DNA of 64,000 nucleotides. Source: Gammaproteobacteria bacterium (GTDB lineage Bacteria > Pseudomonadota > Gammaproteobacteria > Nevskiales > Nevskiaceae). Every line of letters begins with the position of its first letter. The stretch's first letter is position 1. The stretch covers positions 1-64,000 of the forward strand of contig JAHZLQ010000058.1 in assembly GCA_022599775.1 (NCBI GenBank). Reading direction: 5' to 3'. This document shows, one piece after another, positions 9,131-16,127 of this stretch. The translations under genes and the position numbers were made by a program. Under the pieces are notes generated by a model. It had not been told where the DNA came from and made no database searches. It worked only from the letters and a program-made list of their open reading frames with translations.

Positions 9131-9243
9131 GTGCCGTCCATGGAGTCGCGTGACTCATCGGTGTGAAACGCGGCTTTCTGTTCGCAAGAACGAGTCCAGA
9201 CGAGGGCATCTGCGCACCCGAAAAAAAACAGACGCGCAAACAA

Positions 9244-9267
9244 AAACCGCGGCCGAAGCCGCGGTTT
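9244..9267 (-). terminator. Rho-independent terminator of the cold-shock gene
   Basis: A ten-base-pair stem (AAACCGCGGC with GCCGCGGTTT, loop CGAA) lies just beyond the cold-shock gene. Read on the minus strand, it continues into TTTTTGTTT and, further on, a run of eight T. The form is that of a strong intrinsic terminator. Confidence 0.85.
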
Positions 9268-9289
9268 CTGGTACTGCGTGAAGCTCGAC

Positions 9290-9502
9290 TTACAGCGGGC
9301 GGATCTGCGTGGCCTGCATGCCCTTCTGGCCGCGAGCGGCGACGTACTCGACGCGCTGGCCTTCCTTGAGGGTCTTGAAGCCGCTGCCCTGGATTTCCTT
9401 GAAGTGCGCGAAAAGATCTTCGCCGCCTTCGCTCGGGGTGATGAAGCCGAAGCCCTTCGCGTCGTTAAACCACTTCACGGTGCCGGTCGATGAGTTGCTC
9501 AT
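9290..9502 (-). CDS. Cold-shock domain protein, CspA family
   Basis: This 70-residue single-domain OB-fold protein binds single-stranded nucleic acid. Both RNA-binding motifs are present: KGFGFIT (RNP1) and DLFAHF (RNP2). The start at 9502 ([12 protein letters not shown]) gives the exact family length, although the frame is open further upstream. The leader upstream is AT-rich (TAATATTATTTTTTTATTC on the coding strand), as is common for cold-shock genes. A clear terminator follows the stop. Confidence 0.95.
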   Translation of the reverse strand: MSNSSTGTVKWFNDAKGFGFITPSEGGEDLFAHFKEIQGSGFKTLKEGQRVEYVAARGQKGMQATQIRPL

Positions 9503-9771
9503 GAATACATTCCTGAATAAAAAAATAATATTACGGACGCGGAACGCCCGCAGGGTGCAAGCGATCAAGGAACGCATTGAGGAGAAACCGGCCGTGCATA
9601 TTGAGACGGCTTTTACTCACGCTGAATACATGCTTGAAACACTGCGGCGCGGACGTTACCGCAGTTTTCTCGATTTGTCCAAAAGCAGCCGACGGACGTA
9701 GGCCGGCAGCCTTCGGCTTCGGGATTGGAAACCGGCCGGCGGCGATGTCAACGGGGTGAGACAATCGCCAA

Positions 9772-10068
9772 ATGACGTCGATCCATCCTGAACAAGTGCC
9801 GAACCTGAACTGCGTGGTGCTGCGTTGCTCCAGGCAATCCGAGATGTACCTGTATCTGCGTGAGGACCTGGACCTGGACAGCTTGCCGCTGGCACTGCTC
9901 CAGCGGCTCGGCAAGCTCGACGAGGTGATGCGCCTGAGCCTGGGGCCGACACGCCGGCTGGCGCGGGTCGATGTGCGGCGCGTGGTCGAAGCGCTCAAGA
10001 ACACCGGCTACTTTCTGCAGATGCCGCCGGGCGGCTTGGTTGAGGCTCCGCTGAATCAGGGCGGTTGA
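9772..10068 (+). CDS. ycgL: YcgL-domain protein
   Basis: This 98-residue protein matches the YcgL family, with EMYLYLREDLDLDSLP near the start, LARVDVRRVVEAL in the middle and GYFLQMPP near the end. The family is small, conserved in gammaproteobacteria and of uncertain function. It supports a gammaproteobacterial origin. It converges with the lipoprotein gene, with 5 bases between. Confidence 0.88.
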   Translation: MTSIHPEQVPNLNCVVLRCSRQSEMYLYLREDLDLDSLPLALLQRLGKLDEVMRLSLGPTRRLARVDVRRVVEALKNTGYFLQMPPGGLVEAPLNQGG

Positions 10069-10073
10069 AGGAC

Positions 10074-10574
10074 TCAGTTCGGGCGCCGAATTCCAGCTTC
10101 GAGGTTGGCCTTCACTTCGGCCGCGTTGAGCGCGTCGCTGCGGTCTTCCGGCTTTTCGCCCTTGTACATCAGTACATCGGCCTGTGCGCGGAAGTCTTCG
10201 CCACCGCCGCCGCCAATTCCGGTGCCGATGCCCAGGCCGAAACCCGTGGAACCGCCGAACGAGCCGAGGCCGAAGCTGACGCCGGTGCGCGAGCCGCTGC
10301 GTGTGCCGGGCTCCGCCGCGGCGTCCTGTCCGGCGAGCACGAAGTAGTCGTAGTCATTGGCCAGCGTCAATTCGGCGGCCCGGTAGATCAGGTAGTTCTG
10401 GACGGTCTCACGCGAGGTCTTGGAACTGCCGACAAAGCTCACGCGGTAGCGATTCGATTCGAGCTTCTGCTCGCTGTAGCCATACCCCTTGTCGGCCGGC
10501 TGGTACGGCGTGGCGGTCGCGCAGGCGCTGAGCAGCGCGATCAGCCCGCACAGGATCAGTTGCTTGGTCTTCAT
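10074..10574 (-). CDS. Lipoprotein, CC0125/CC1285-like family
   Basis: This 166-residue protein carries a lipoprotein signal with the lipobox LLSAC, giving a lipidated cysteine at residue 18. The segments YGYSEQKLESNRYRVSF and YLIYRAAELTLANDYDYF match a family of small lipoproteins with no established function. A glycine-rich stretch (residues about 105-130) precedes a short charged tail. An interspersed repeat lies 23 bases upstream of the start, in the promoter region. Confidence 0.75.
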   Translation of the reverse strand: MKTKQLILCGLIALLSACATATPYQPADKGYGYSEQKLESNRYRVSFVGSSKTSRETVQNYLIYRAAELTLANDYDYFVLAGQDAAAEPGTRSGSRTGVSFGLGSFGGSTGFGLGIGTGIGGGGGEDFRAQADVLMYKGEKPEDRSDALNAAEVKANLEAGIRRPN

Positions 10575-10596
10575 GTCGAATCTTCCTCTTCCTTTC

Positions 10597-10720
10597 TAAT
10601 GGCCATGCCGCGAGCGGCACCCTGCAGAATCAATCGCCTGCGGCATGGCCGTTTCCCTCACCCGCCTCTCCCGCAAGCGGGCGAGGGTCGGTCGGCATCA
10701 GGCCGCATATGATTCACGTC
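10597..10720. repeat. Interspersed palindromic repeat, extended copy
   Basis: The core at about 10598-10652 runs from AATGGCCATGCCGCGAGCGG to GCCTGCGGCATGGCCGTT. It is followed by CCTCACCC, GGGCGAGGGTCGGTCGGC and TGATTCACGTC. It lines up along its whole length with the 1.5 kb copy. Unlike the copies at 0.2 and 36.1 kb it lies upstream, not downstream, of its neighbour gene. Confidence 0.7.
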
Positions 10721-10831
10721 AACAGCAGGATTGCCGGTGAACGATACGAGAATGTGCCGATTCAGGATGCGCCACCCTGCACGGCGTCGCCTGAATCTCA
10801 AGGACTTGCCGTTGTGGTGTCTGTCCCGACG

Positions 10832-10850
10832 ATAAGGCCCAAGGCCTTAT
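10832..10850. promoter_or_regulatory. Perfect palindrome, possible operator
   Basis: ATAAGGCC and GGCCTTAT are exact inverted arms with a three-base spacer (CAA), followed by TTTT. It lies about 180 bases before the diguanylate cyclase start. It could be an operator or a weak hairpin terminator, and no factor can be named. Confidence 0.35.
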
Positions 10851-11027
10851 TTTCATGAAACTTTCGCGCTCCCGATGTTCGATCTGATACCTTGCCGGGT
10901 CACGGATAGAGCACAAGCAAGGCGGATCGCCCACGCAGCGGGCGACGAAGTCCATGGAGCGAGTACGAGCGCACAGAAACGCAGCATCGGCCCGGCGGCC
11001 CGGCGCGCCCCCGGATACAGGTATTCG

Positions 11028-12212
11028 ATGGCACAGCGCTTGAGTCGTCGGCTGCGCCGCGCGCCACGGGCAGAATCGAGTCGGGATCTCGACTGGCGCT
11101 ATCGTGCCAGTCTGGTAGAGCAGAACGTTCTGCGCATTCGCGCCGCCGGCCTTCTGGGCTTCGCGGCGGTGGGTACCTATGTGCTGCTGCAGCAGTTCCT
11201 CGGATTGGGCGCGATCGGCTCGCCGGCGAATCTGAGCGTGGTGCTGCTGAGTCTGCCGGCGATGTTCGTCGCCTGCGTGTTCGCCGGCCGGGCTCGCACG
11301 CCGGACCAGCAGCAACTGCTGCAGTTGGCCTGCGCCGGTATTGCCTCGGCCGGCATACTCATCGCCGTGCTGTTTGAACATGATCACCGCTACACCTTCC
11401 CGAGCGGCGCCTTGCTGCTGCTGACGATCTATCTGTATTCGGCCTCCGGCCTGCAGGCCCGTTACGCGCTGATCCTGGCCCTGGCGATCGCGCTGGCCTA
11501 TATCCTCGGCGTGCTTGTGTTGGGCGCGCTCACGCGCGGTACCCTGTTCGAGACCTACTACCTGTTGCTGGCCAACGCGATCGGGGCGGTTGGCAGCTTT
11601 CTGCATGAGCACAACGGCCGGCGGGTATTTCTGCACGAGGAGCAGCTCAGCGAGCGTGCCAGCCGCGATTCCTTGAGCGGATTGCTCAATCGCGCGGCGT
11701 TCTACGATTTTGTGCAACGGGCTTGGGGCATGGCGCAACGCGAAGGCAAATGTCTGGGGCTGATGCTGCTCGATCTGGATCACTTCAAGCAGGTGAACGA
11801 TACCGCCGGACACAAGTTCGGGGACGATGTGGTGCAGGCCTTCTCGCAGGCGCTGCGCGGGGTGACACGGCGCTCGCTCGATTGCGCAGGTCGCTACGGT
11901 GGCGACGAGTTCGTCGCGGCCTGGTACGACATCGACGAGGCCCGTTTCCATGAAATCGGCGCCAGGCTGCGCGAAGCCCTGTGCAGTCTCGACGACGAGG
12001 CCTGGCGCGCCGGTCTTCCGCCACTGACGGTCAGCGGCGGTGCGGTGTACGCCTGGCCGGGGCAGGGCATCGATCTGAGCGATCTGTTCGCGGCCGTGGA
12101 TGCACAGCTCTACGAGGCCAAGCGGGCGGGACGCAACCGCATCGCCTACGAGACTATCGGTTCCGCGGAGCAAGCGGGAGGTGAGATTCCGCGCGTCGCC
12201 GCCGACTTCTGA
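11028..12212 (+). CDS. Membrane diguanylate cyclase with GGDEF domain
   Basis: This 394-residue protein has about six hydrophobic helices (residues about 35-195), a short linker and a C-terminal GGDEF domain (about 215-380). The active-site motif is intact (GRYGGDEF). An RSLD sequence sits five residues before it, the position of the product-inhibition I-site, so an active cyclase with feedback is likely. It makes cyclic di-GMP from GTP at the inner membrane. The start at 11028 (MAQRLSRRLRR) is chosen because upstream residues look non-coding. It is not in an operon and converges with sco. Confidence 0.88.
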   Translation: MAQRLSRRLRRAPRAESSRDLDWRYRASLVEQNVLRIRAAGLLGFAAVGTYVLLQQFLGLGAIGSPANLSVVLLSLPAMFVACVFAGRARTPDQQQLLQLACAGIASAGILIAVLFEHDHRYTFPSGALLLLTIYLYSASGLQARYALILALAIALAYILGVLVLGALTRGTLFETYYLLLANAIGAVGSFLHEHNGRRVFLHEEQLSERASRDSLSGLLNRAAFYDFVQRAWGMAQREGKCLGLMLLDLDHFKQVNDTAGHKFGDDVVQAFSQALRGVTRRSLDCAGRYGGDEFVAAWYDIDEARFHEIGARLREALCSLDDEAWRAGLPPLTVSGGAVYAWPGQGIDLSDLFAAVDAQLYEAKRAGRNRIAYETIGSAEQAGGEIPRVAADF

Positions 12213-12217
12213 GACGG

Positions 12218-12817
12218 CTAGCCTGCCTCGTCGAGCAGTTGCCTGAGGTCGTCCTGCATGGCGGCGAGCGGGTCGTCCGAGCGGAACAGCAGACGTGCGG
12301 CACCGCTGCCGTCGAATACGTAGATGCCGCTGCTGTGAGACACCTCGTAGAAGCCGGTCTCGTCCGGATCGCCATAGCCGAAGGTGGTCCGGTAGCGCTG
12401 CGCCAGTTTGCGCAAGGCTGGCTCCGGGCCGCGCAGGCCGATGACCTGATCGCCGAAATAATCGACGTAGGCATGCAGCTTGGCGACGCTGTCACGCTGC
12501 GGGTCGACCGACACGAACAGCACGCGTACCTGCTCGCGCCGTTCCTCCGGCAAGCCCTGGATCACCGCGCCGAGCCGGCCCAGCGTCACCGGGCAGATGT
12601 CGGGGCAGGAGGTGTAGCCGAAGAACAGCAGCCGGATCTTGCCGGCCGTATCCTGCGCACTGGCTGCATTGCCCTCGTCGCTGGTCAGGGAAAATTCCAA
12701 TGGCGGCATCAGGCCGGCGATCGACTTGGCGTGAAAACCCTCGTCACGCGAGCAGGCCGTCGCCAGACCGAGCAGCAGCATTGCGATGAACGCCAAGGAC
12801 GCTTTCAGCTGTCTCAT
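12218..12817 (-). CDS. SCO1/SenC copper chaperone lipoprotein
   Basis: This 199-residue thioredoxin-fold protein has a lipoprotein-type signal (LLGLATAC, lipid cysteine at residue 22). The copper ligands are present: CPDIC, and the later histidine in EVSHSSG. SCO proteins help build the CuA centre of cytochrome c oxidase in the periplasm. The start at 12817 overlaps the stop of ctaG by 4 bases. The frame is open far upstream, but that part lies within ctaG. No oxidase subunit gene is in the window. Confidence 0.92.
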   Translation of the reverse strand: MRQLKASLAFIAMLLLGLATACSRDEGFHAKSIAGLMPPLEFSLTSDEGNAASAQDTAGKIRLLFFGYTSCPDICPVTLGRLGAVIQGLPEERREQVRVLFVSVDPQRDSVAKLHAYVDYFGDQVIGLRGPEPALRKLAQRYRTTFGYGDPDETGFYEVSHSSGIYVFDGSGAARLLFRSDDPLAAMQDDLRQLLDEAG

Positions 12818-13650
12818 TGCACAATTTCCGTGTAGCGGGGGCGGGTGGCGGCATTGCGGCTGTGGCGCAGCAGGCCGGCGAGGACCACGAGCATGCCGAG
12901 CACGCTCATCATCGCCGCCGGTATCCAGGTGACCAGGCCGCCGATCTGCTGGTCGACGATCGGGCTGAGCGGCCAGGCGCGGCCGCACACGGCGTAGACA
13001 TCGAACAGTTCCTGGTCGGACAGGGCGATGCGCGAGCCGATCACGATCTGCGGCGGCGCGATCAGCACCAGCACCAGCAGCCGAACCCCGTAGCCGAAAC
13101 GTGGCGCGGCGCCGTTGCGCCCACGCTCGAAAGCCCAGAACCAGAACAGCAGGCCGTCCAGCGCCATGCTCCAGTTCATCAGCCAGTACAGGTCCAGATT
13201 GAGCATCGCGTCGAAATGCAGCGATGGCGTCAGCCAGAAGGCGATCAGGCCCACGAACAGCAGCGGCGCGACCAGGGGATTCTGCAGCGCCAGATAAAGC
13301 CAGCGTCCAGCGCGTTTCAGTGGTGCCGGCAGCGGCCGGGCACGCCATGCCGCTGGCAGGCCGGCAGCCAGTACCGCCTGGGGTTGCGCCAGCGCCAGCA
13401 AGAACGGGCCGAGATGGTGCAGGCCCAGATGCTGCAGGCGATGCATGAAGAACATGTATTGCGAGTAGTAGTCAAAGCGGGTCTGCGCCACCGCGTACAT
13501 CAGCACGGCGCCGAGCATGAAGCTCAGCGCGCGGCCGAAGCCGGGCCGCGCACCGGCGCGCAGGCCGCGCCAGTACAGCAGCAGGGTTCCCCAGAACAGA
13601 ATCTGGGCGGTCGGTGAGAAATGGGGTGGCAGCAGCCAGCTGATCGGCAT
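12814..13650 (-). CDS. ctaG: Cytochrome c oxidase assembly protein, caa3-type CtaG family
   Basis: This 278-residue membrane protein has about seven hydrophobic helices. The histidine-rich stretch FMHRLQHLGLHHLGP and the MNWSMALDGLLFWFW segment are typical of the caa3_CtaG family, which is distinct from the Cox11-type protein also called CtaG. It is thought to help insert copper into the oxidase. The 4-base overlap with the SCO gene supports a shared function. Confidence 0.87.
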   Translation of the reverse strand: MPISWLLPPHFSPTAQILFWGTLLLYWRGLRAGARPGFGRALSFMLGAVLMYAVAQTRFDYYSQYMFFMHRLQHLGLHHLGPFLLALAQPQAVLAAGLPAAWRARPLPAPLKRAGRWLYLALQNPLVAPLLFVGLIAFWLTPSLHFDAMLNLDLYWLMNWSMALDGLLFWFWAFERGRNGAAPRFGYGVRLLVLVLIAPPQIVIGSRIALSDQELFDVYAVCGRAWPLSPIVDQQIGGLVTWIPAAMMSVLGMLVVLAGLLRHSRNAATRPRYTEIVQ

Positions 13651-13717
13651 CGAAATCGGGTGGGTCGGTATGCGGCGTCGGTTCAGACCGCGAGACGGCG
13701 GTGCGGTTCGATTGGGC

Positions 13718-14512
13718 TCAGGCGGAACGGTTGCGGCGCAGGCGGCTGTTCTCGCGGCTTTCCACCGAATCGCGAATCTGCGTGAGATTCTCGCGCAGCA
13801 GATCGGACACCAGTTCGTCGGTGCGCGGATCGTTGAGCGTTTCCATCACCACGCGATAGGCGGCCCGGACCACGGAACGCACGATCTCATCATAGAACGG
13901 AACCCTGCGCAGGCGTCCGGTCTGAGGGTCTTCCCGCAGCTTTTCGAGGATCATCTCCTCGACTTCGCTTTCGTTCTCGTTGAGGGCGCGCGCGATGTTG
14001 CGGGTGTAGTGGCCGCGCTGCAGCACGGTGGCCACCTCTTCGAGCACACCGATGGTGATCGGGCCCTTGATCGCGTCGACGAAGCCCTTGCGGAAGCGGG
14101 TGATGATCCGGTACGTGAATTCGTCGCCAAAGGCGCGGTCGGCGGCCTTGCCGAAGCGTGACAGCAGCACCACGATGCGTACCACGCGAAACAGGCGGAA
14201 ACCGCGGAAGGCCGGGCTCGATACCGGGATCATGCCGAGAATCTCGTACCAGTTGCGCAGCACGTAGCGGCGATCCCAGCCCTGAGCACGCCAACGCCAT
14301 GTGAACTCCAGCGCGAACACCGCGCAGATCAGGTAGTCGGTCAATATGATCAATCGGGTGGTCTGTTCGGAAACGTCCCAGAACGTCTCCCAACTGAGCA
14401 GGCCGATCGAGGCGATCGCCAGCGCAAGCATCAGCCAGTCGATCAGGCCGATGCGCGGGCGAACCACCTCGGGTGGTGTCACCAGACTCGATGCTTCGGT
14501 GCTGTTCTGCAA
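13718..14512 (-). CDS. Voltage-sensor-like membrane protein without a pore domain
   Basis: This 264-residue protein has four membrane helices in residues about 22-125. The fourth carries arginines about every third residue (FRGFRLFRVVRIVVLLSR), as in S4 voltage sensors. Helix two has an acidic residue in ALEFTWRW, a usual countercharge position. After S4 the sequence turns hydrophilic and helical, with no S5, selectivity filter or S6. Databases often label such proteins ion transporters. It could be a stand-alone voltage sensor, a proton channel of Hv1 type or a regulatory subunit. It is alone between ctaG and a DUF456 gene on the same strand. Confidence 0.7.
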   Translation of the reverse strand: MQNSTEASSLVTPPEVVRPRIGLIDWLMLALAIASIGLLSWETFWDVSEQTTRLIILTDYLICAVFALEFTWRWRAQGWDRRYVLRNWYEILGMIPVSSPAFRGFRLFRVVRIVVLLSRFGKAADRAFGDEFTYRIITRFRKGFVDAIKGPITIGVLEEVATVLQRGHYTRNIARALNENESEVEEMILEKLREDPQTGRLRRVPFYDEIVRSVVRAAYRVVMETLNDPRTDELVSDLLRENLTQIRDSVESRENSRLRRNRSA

Positions 14513-14606
14513 GAGTTCCCCCGGTCTGCGTCGCGACCGGCTACGGTAGCCGCCCGCGCGTCGACTGTCGACGCACAGGCCTCGCGAGGCGTGACGGTTC
14601 TGGTCC

Positions 14607-15098
14607 TCAGTAAAGCAGGAACACCGACAGAAATACGCCGATCATCACCAGCGAGATCGCCAGTTTGGCGAGGGTGCCGAGCAGCAGGCCGATCCAGGTG
14701 GCGACGCCGACGTTCATCGCCTGCGACAGTCCGCCGCGCGCGACCAGCTCGCCGGCGACCGCGCCCACGAAGGGGCCGATCAGCAGGCCCAGCAAGCCGA
14801 AGAACATGCCGGCGATCGAGCCGATCAGTGCGCCGGTGACCGCCTGCTTGCTGGCGCCGACGCGCCGCGCGCCAAGCGCGCTGGCGATGAAGTCCAGGAT
14901 CACGCTGAACGCGGTCAGCACGCCCAGAAAGACCAGGGTCTTGGTACCGACGCGGGCATAGCCGTCGACCCATGCGCCGATCCACATGCCGATGAAGATC
15001 ATCGGCACACCCGGCAGCAACGGGTAGATCGTGCCGACCAGACCGCCGACGATCAGCAGGATCGCCAGGCCCCACCAGAGTATTGGTACGAGTTCCAC
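14607..15098 (-). CDS. DUF456 membrane protein
   Basis: This 163-residue hydrophobic protein has four to five helices and glycine-rich turns. LLPGVPMIFIGMWIGAW near the start and GLLIGPFVGAVAGEL in the second half match DUF456. The function is unknown. The glycine-zipper-like pattern suggests close helix packing. It is divergent from the deacetylase gene, with 65 bases between the starts. Confidence 0.82.
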   Translation of the reverse strand: MELVPILWWGLAILLIVGGLVGTIYPLLPGVPMIFIGMWIGAWVDGYARVGTKTLVFLGVLTAFSVILDFIASALGARRVGASKQAVTGALIGSIAGMFFGLLGLLIGPFVGAVAGELVARGGLSQAMNVGVATWIGLLLGTLAKLAISLVMIGVFLSVFLLY

Positions 15099-15163
15099 AA
15101 TCTTTGCGCCTTGCTCGCGGGCACGTAGTCTAGGCGATTGACTATTTCAGCATTGGAGACGCC

Positions 15164-16087
15164 ATGCAGGCCGCCTATCTGACGCATCGCGCCTGTCTCG
15201 ACCATGACACCGGGACGGTTCATCCGGAGCGCCCACAGCGCCTGCATGCGATCAACGACCGTCTCATGGCGAGCGGGCTGGAGGCGTTGATGTGGCAGGT
15301 TGAGGCGCCGGCGGCGAGCCGCGAAGCCCTGCTGCGCGTGCACGATGCCGCACTCATCGACCGCGTGCTGGCGCCTGTCGCGCAGGGCCGGGACTGGCTG
15401 GATGCGGATACCGTGGTCAGTACCGGCAGTGCCGCCGCCGCCTTGCACGCGGCGGGCGCCTGTGTCCACGCCGTGGACCTGCTGTTGCAGGTGCGCGCCG
15501 AATTCGCGTTCTGCGCGGTACGTCCGCCGGGCCATCATGCGGAGCGCGCGCGCTCCATGGGATTCTGCCTGTTCAACAACATTGCGGTGGCGGCGGCGCA
15601 CGCGCTGGCCAGCGGTCTGGAGCGCGTTGCGATCATCGATTTCGACGTGCACTACGGCAATGGGACCGCCGACATCTTTCGTGCCGACCCGCGCGTGATG
15701 ATGTGCTCGACCTATCAGGAAGCCCTGTACCCGAACTGGACCGGCGACCCCGAGGCCCGCGGCCTGATCGACGCACCCTTGCGGTCCGGCGCCGGCAGCG
15801 AGGACTACCGGACAGCCGTGGAGACCGTATGGGGGCCGGCACTGGAACGCTTCCAGCCGCAGATGCTGCTGGTCTCCGCCGGCTTCGACGCGCATGCCGG
15901 CGACCCACTCGCCGATGTCCGGCTCCGCGAAGACGACTATCGCTGGACTGCTGCGTGGTTGCGCGAGCGCGCCGCCGAACATGCGCAGCGGCGGGTGCTC
16001 GCGTCGCTGGAGGGTGGCTACGACCTGCAATCACTGGCGCGCAGCACCGAGGCCTTCCTGCGGCCGTTTGTCGAAGCTTCGGGGTGA
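15164..16087 (+). CDS. Histone-deacetylase-family protein
   Basis: This 307-residue zinc enzyme has the class II HDAC-like signature: HPERPQRL, the histidine pair in RPPGHHAE, metal ligands in DFDVHYGNGT and a later aspartate in SAGFDAHAGDPL. Bacterial members remove acyl groups from lysines, acetylpolyamines or small amides. The next gene on the same strand, 40 bases on, is a Pat-type lysine acetyltransferase. This suggests a reversible protein-acetylation pair, as in the acuAC locus of Bacillus. The substrate is an inference. Confidence 0.85.
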   Translation: MQAAYLTHRACLDHDTGTVHPERPQRLHAINDRLMASGLEALMWQVEAPAASREALLRVHDAALIDRVLAPVAQGRDWLDADTVVSTGSAAAALHAAGACVHAVDLLLQVRAEFAFCAVRPPGHHAERARSMGFCLFNNIAVAAAHALASGLERVAIIDFDVHYGNGTADIFRADPRVMMCSTYQEALYPNWTGDPEARGLIDAPLRSGAGSEDYRTAVETVWGPALERFQPQMLLVSAGFDAHAGDPLADVRLREDDYRWTAAWLRERAAEHAQRRVLASLEGGYDLQSLARSTEAFLRPFVEASG

Positions 16088-16127
16088 GCGCCCGGGCGTC
16101 GACGCGGCGCGGATCGGACCCCCCTGA

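Larger units (their letters stand above)
10575..11027. other. Intergenic region with a repeat copy and a palindrome
   Basis: This 453-base stretch lies between the divergent lipoprotein and diguanylate cyclase genes. It holds a repeat copy (about 10597-10720) and a perfect palindrome at 10832-10850. A frame open to 10875 extends the cyclase upstream, but its residues are unlike coding sequence. No convincing c-di-GMP riboswitch was found. Confidence 0.5.

Noticed and set aside
10850..11027. Cyclic di-GMP riboswitch before the diguanylate cyclase
   Set aside because: The conserved GEMM core and tetraloop-receptor pattern could not be found.
10719..12173. A 484-residue minus-strand frame
   Set aside because: It is antisense to the diguanylate cyclase and has no family features.
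13695..13720. tRNA-like GGTTCGATT sequence
   Set aside because: No acceptor stem, anticodon arm or CCA-proximal pairing could be built around it.
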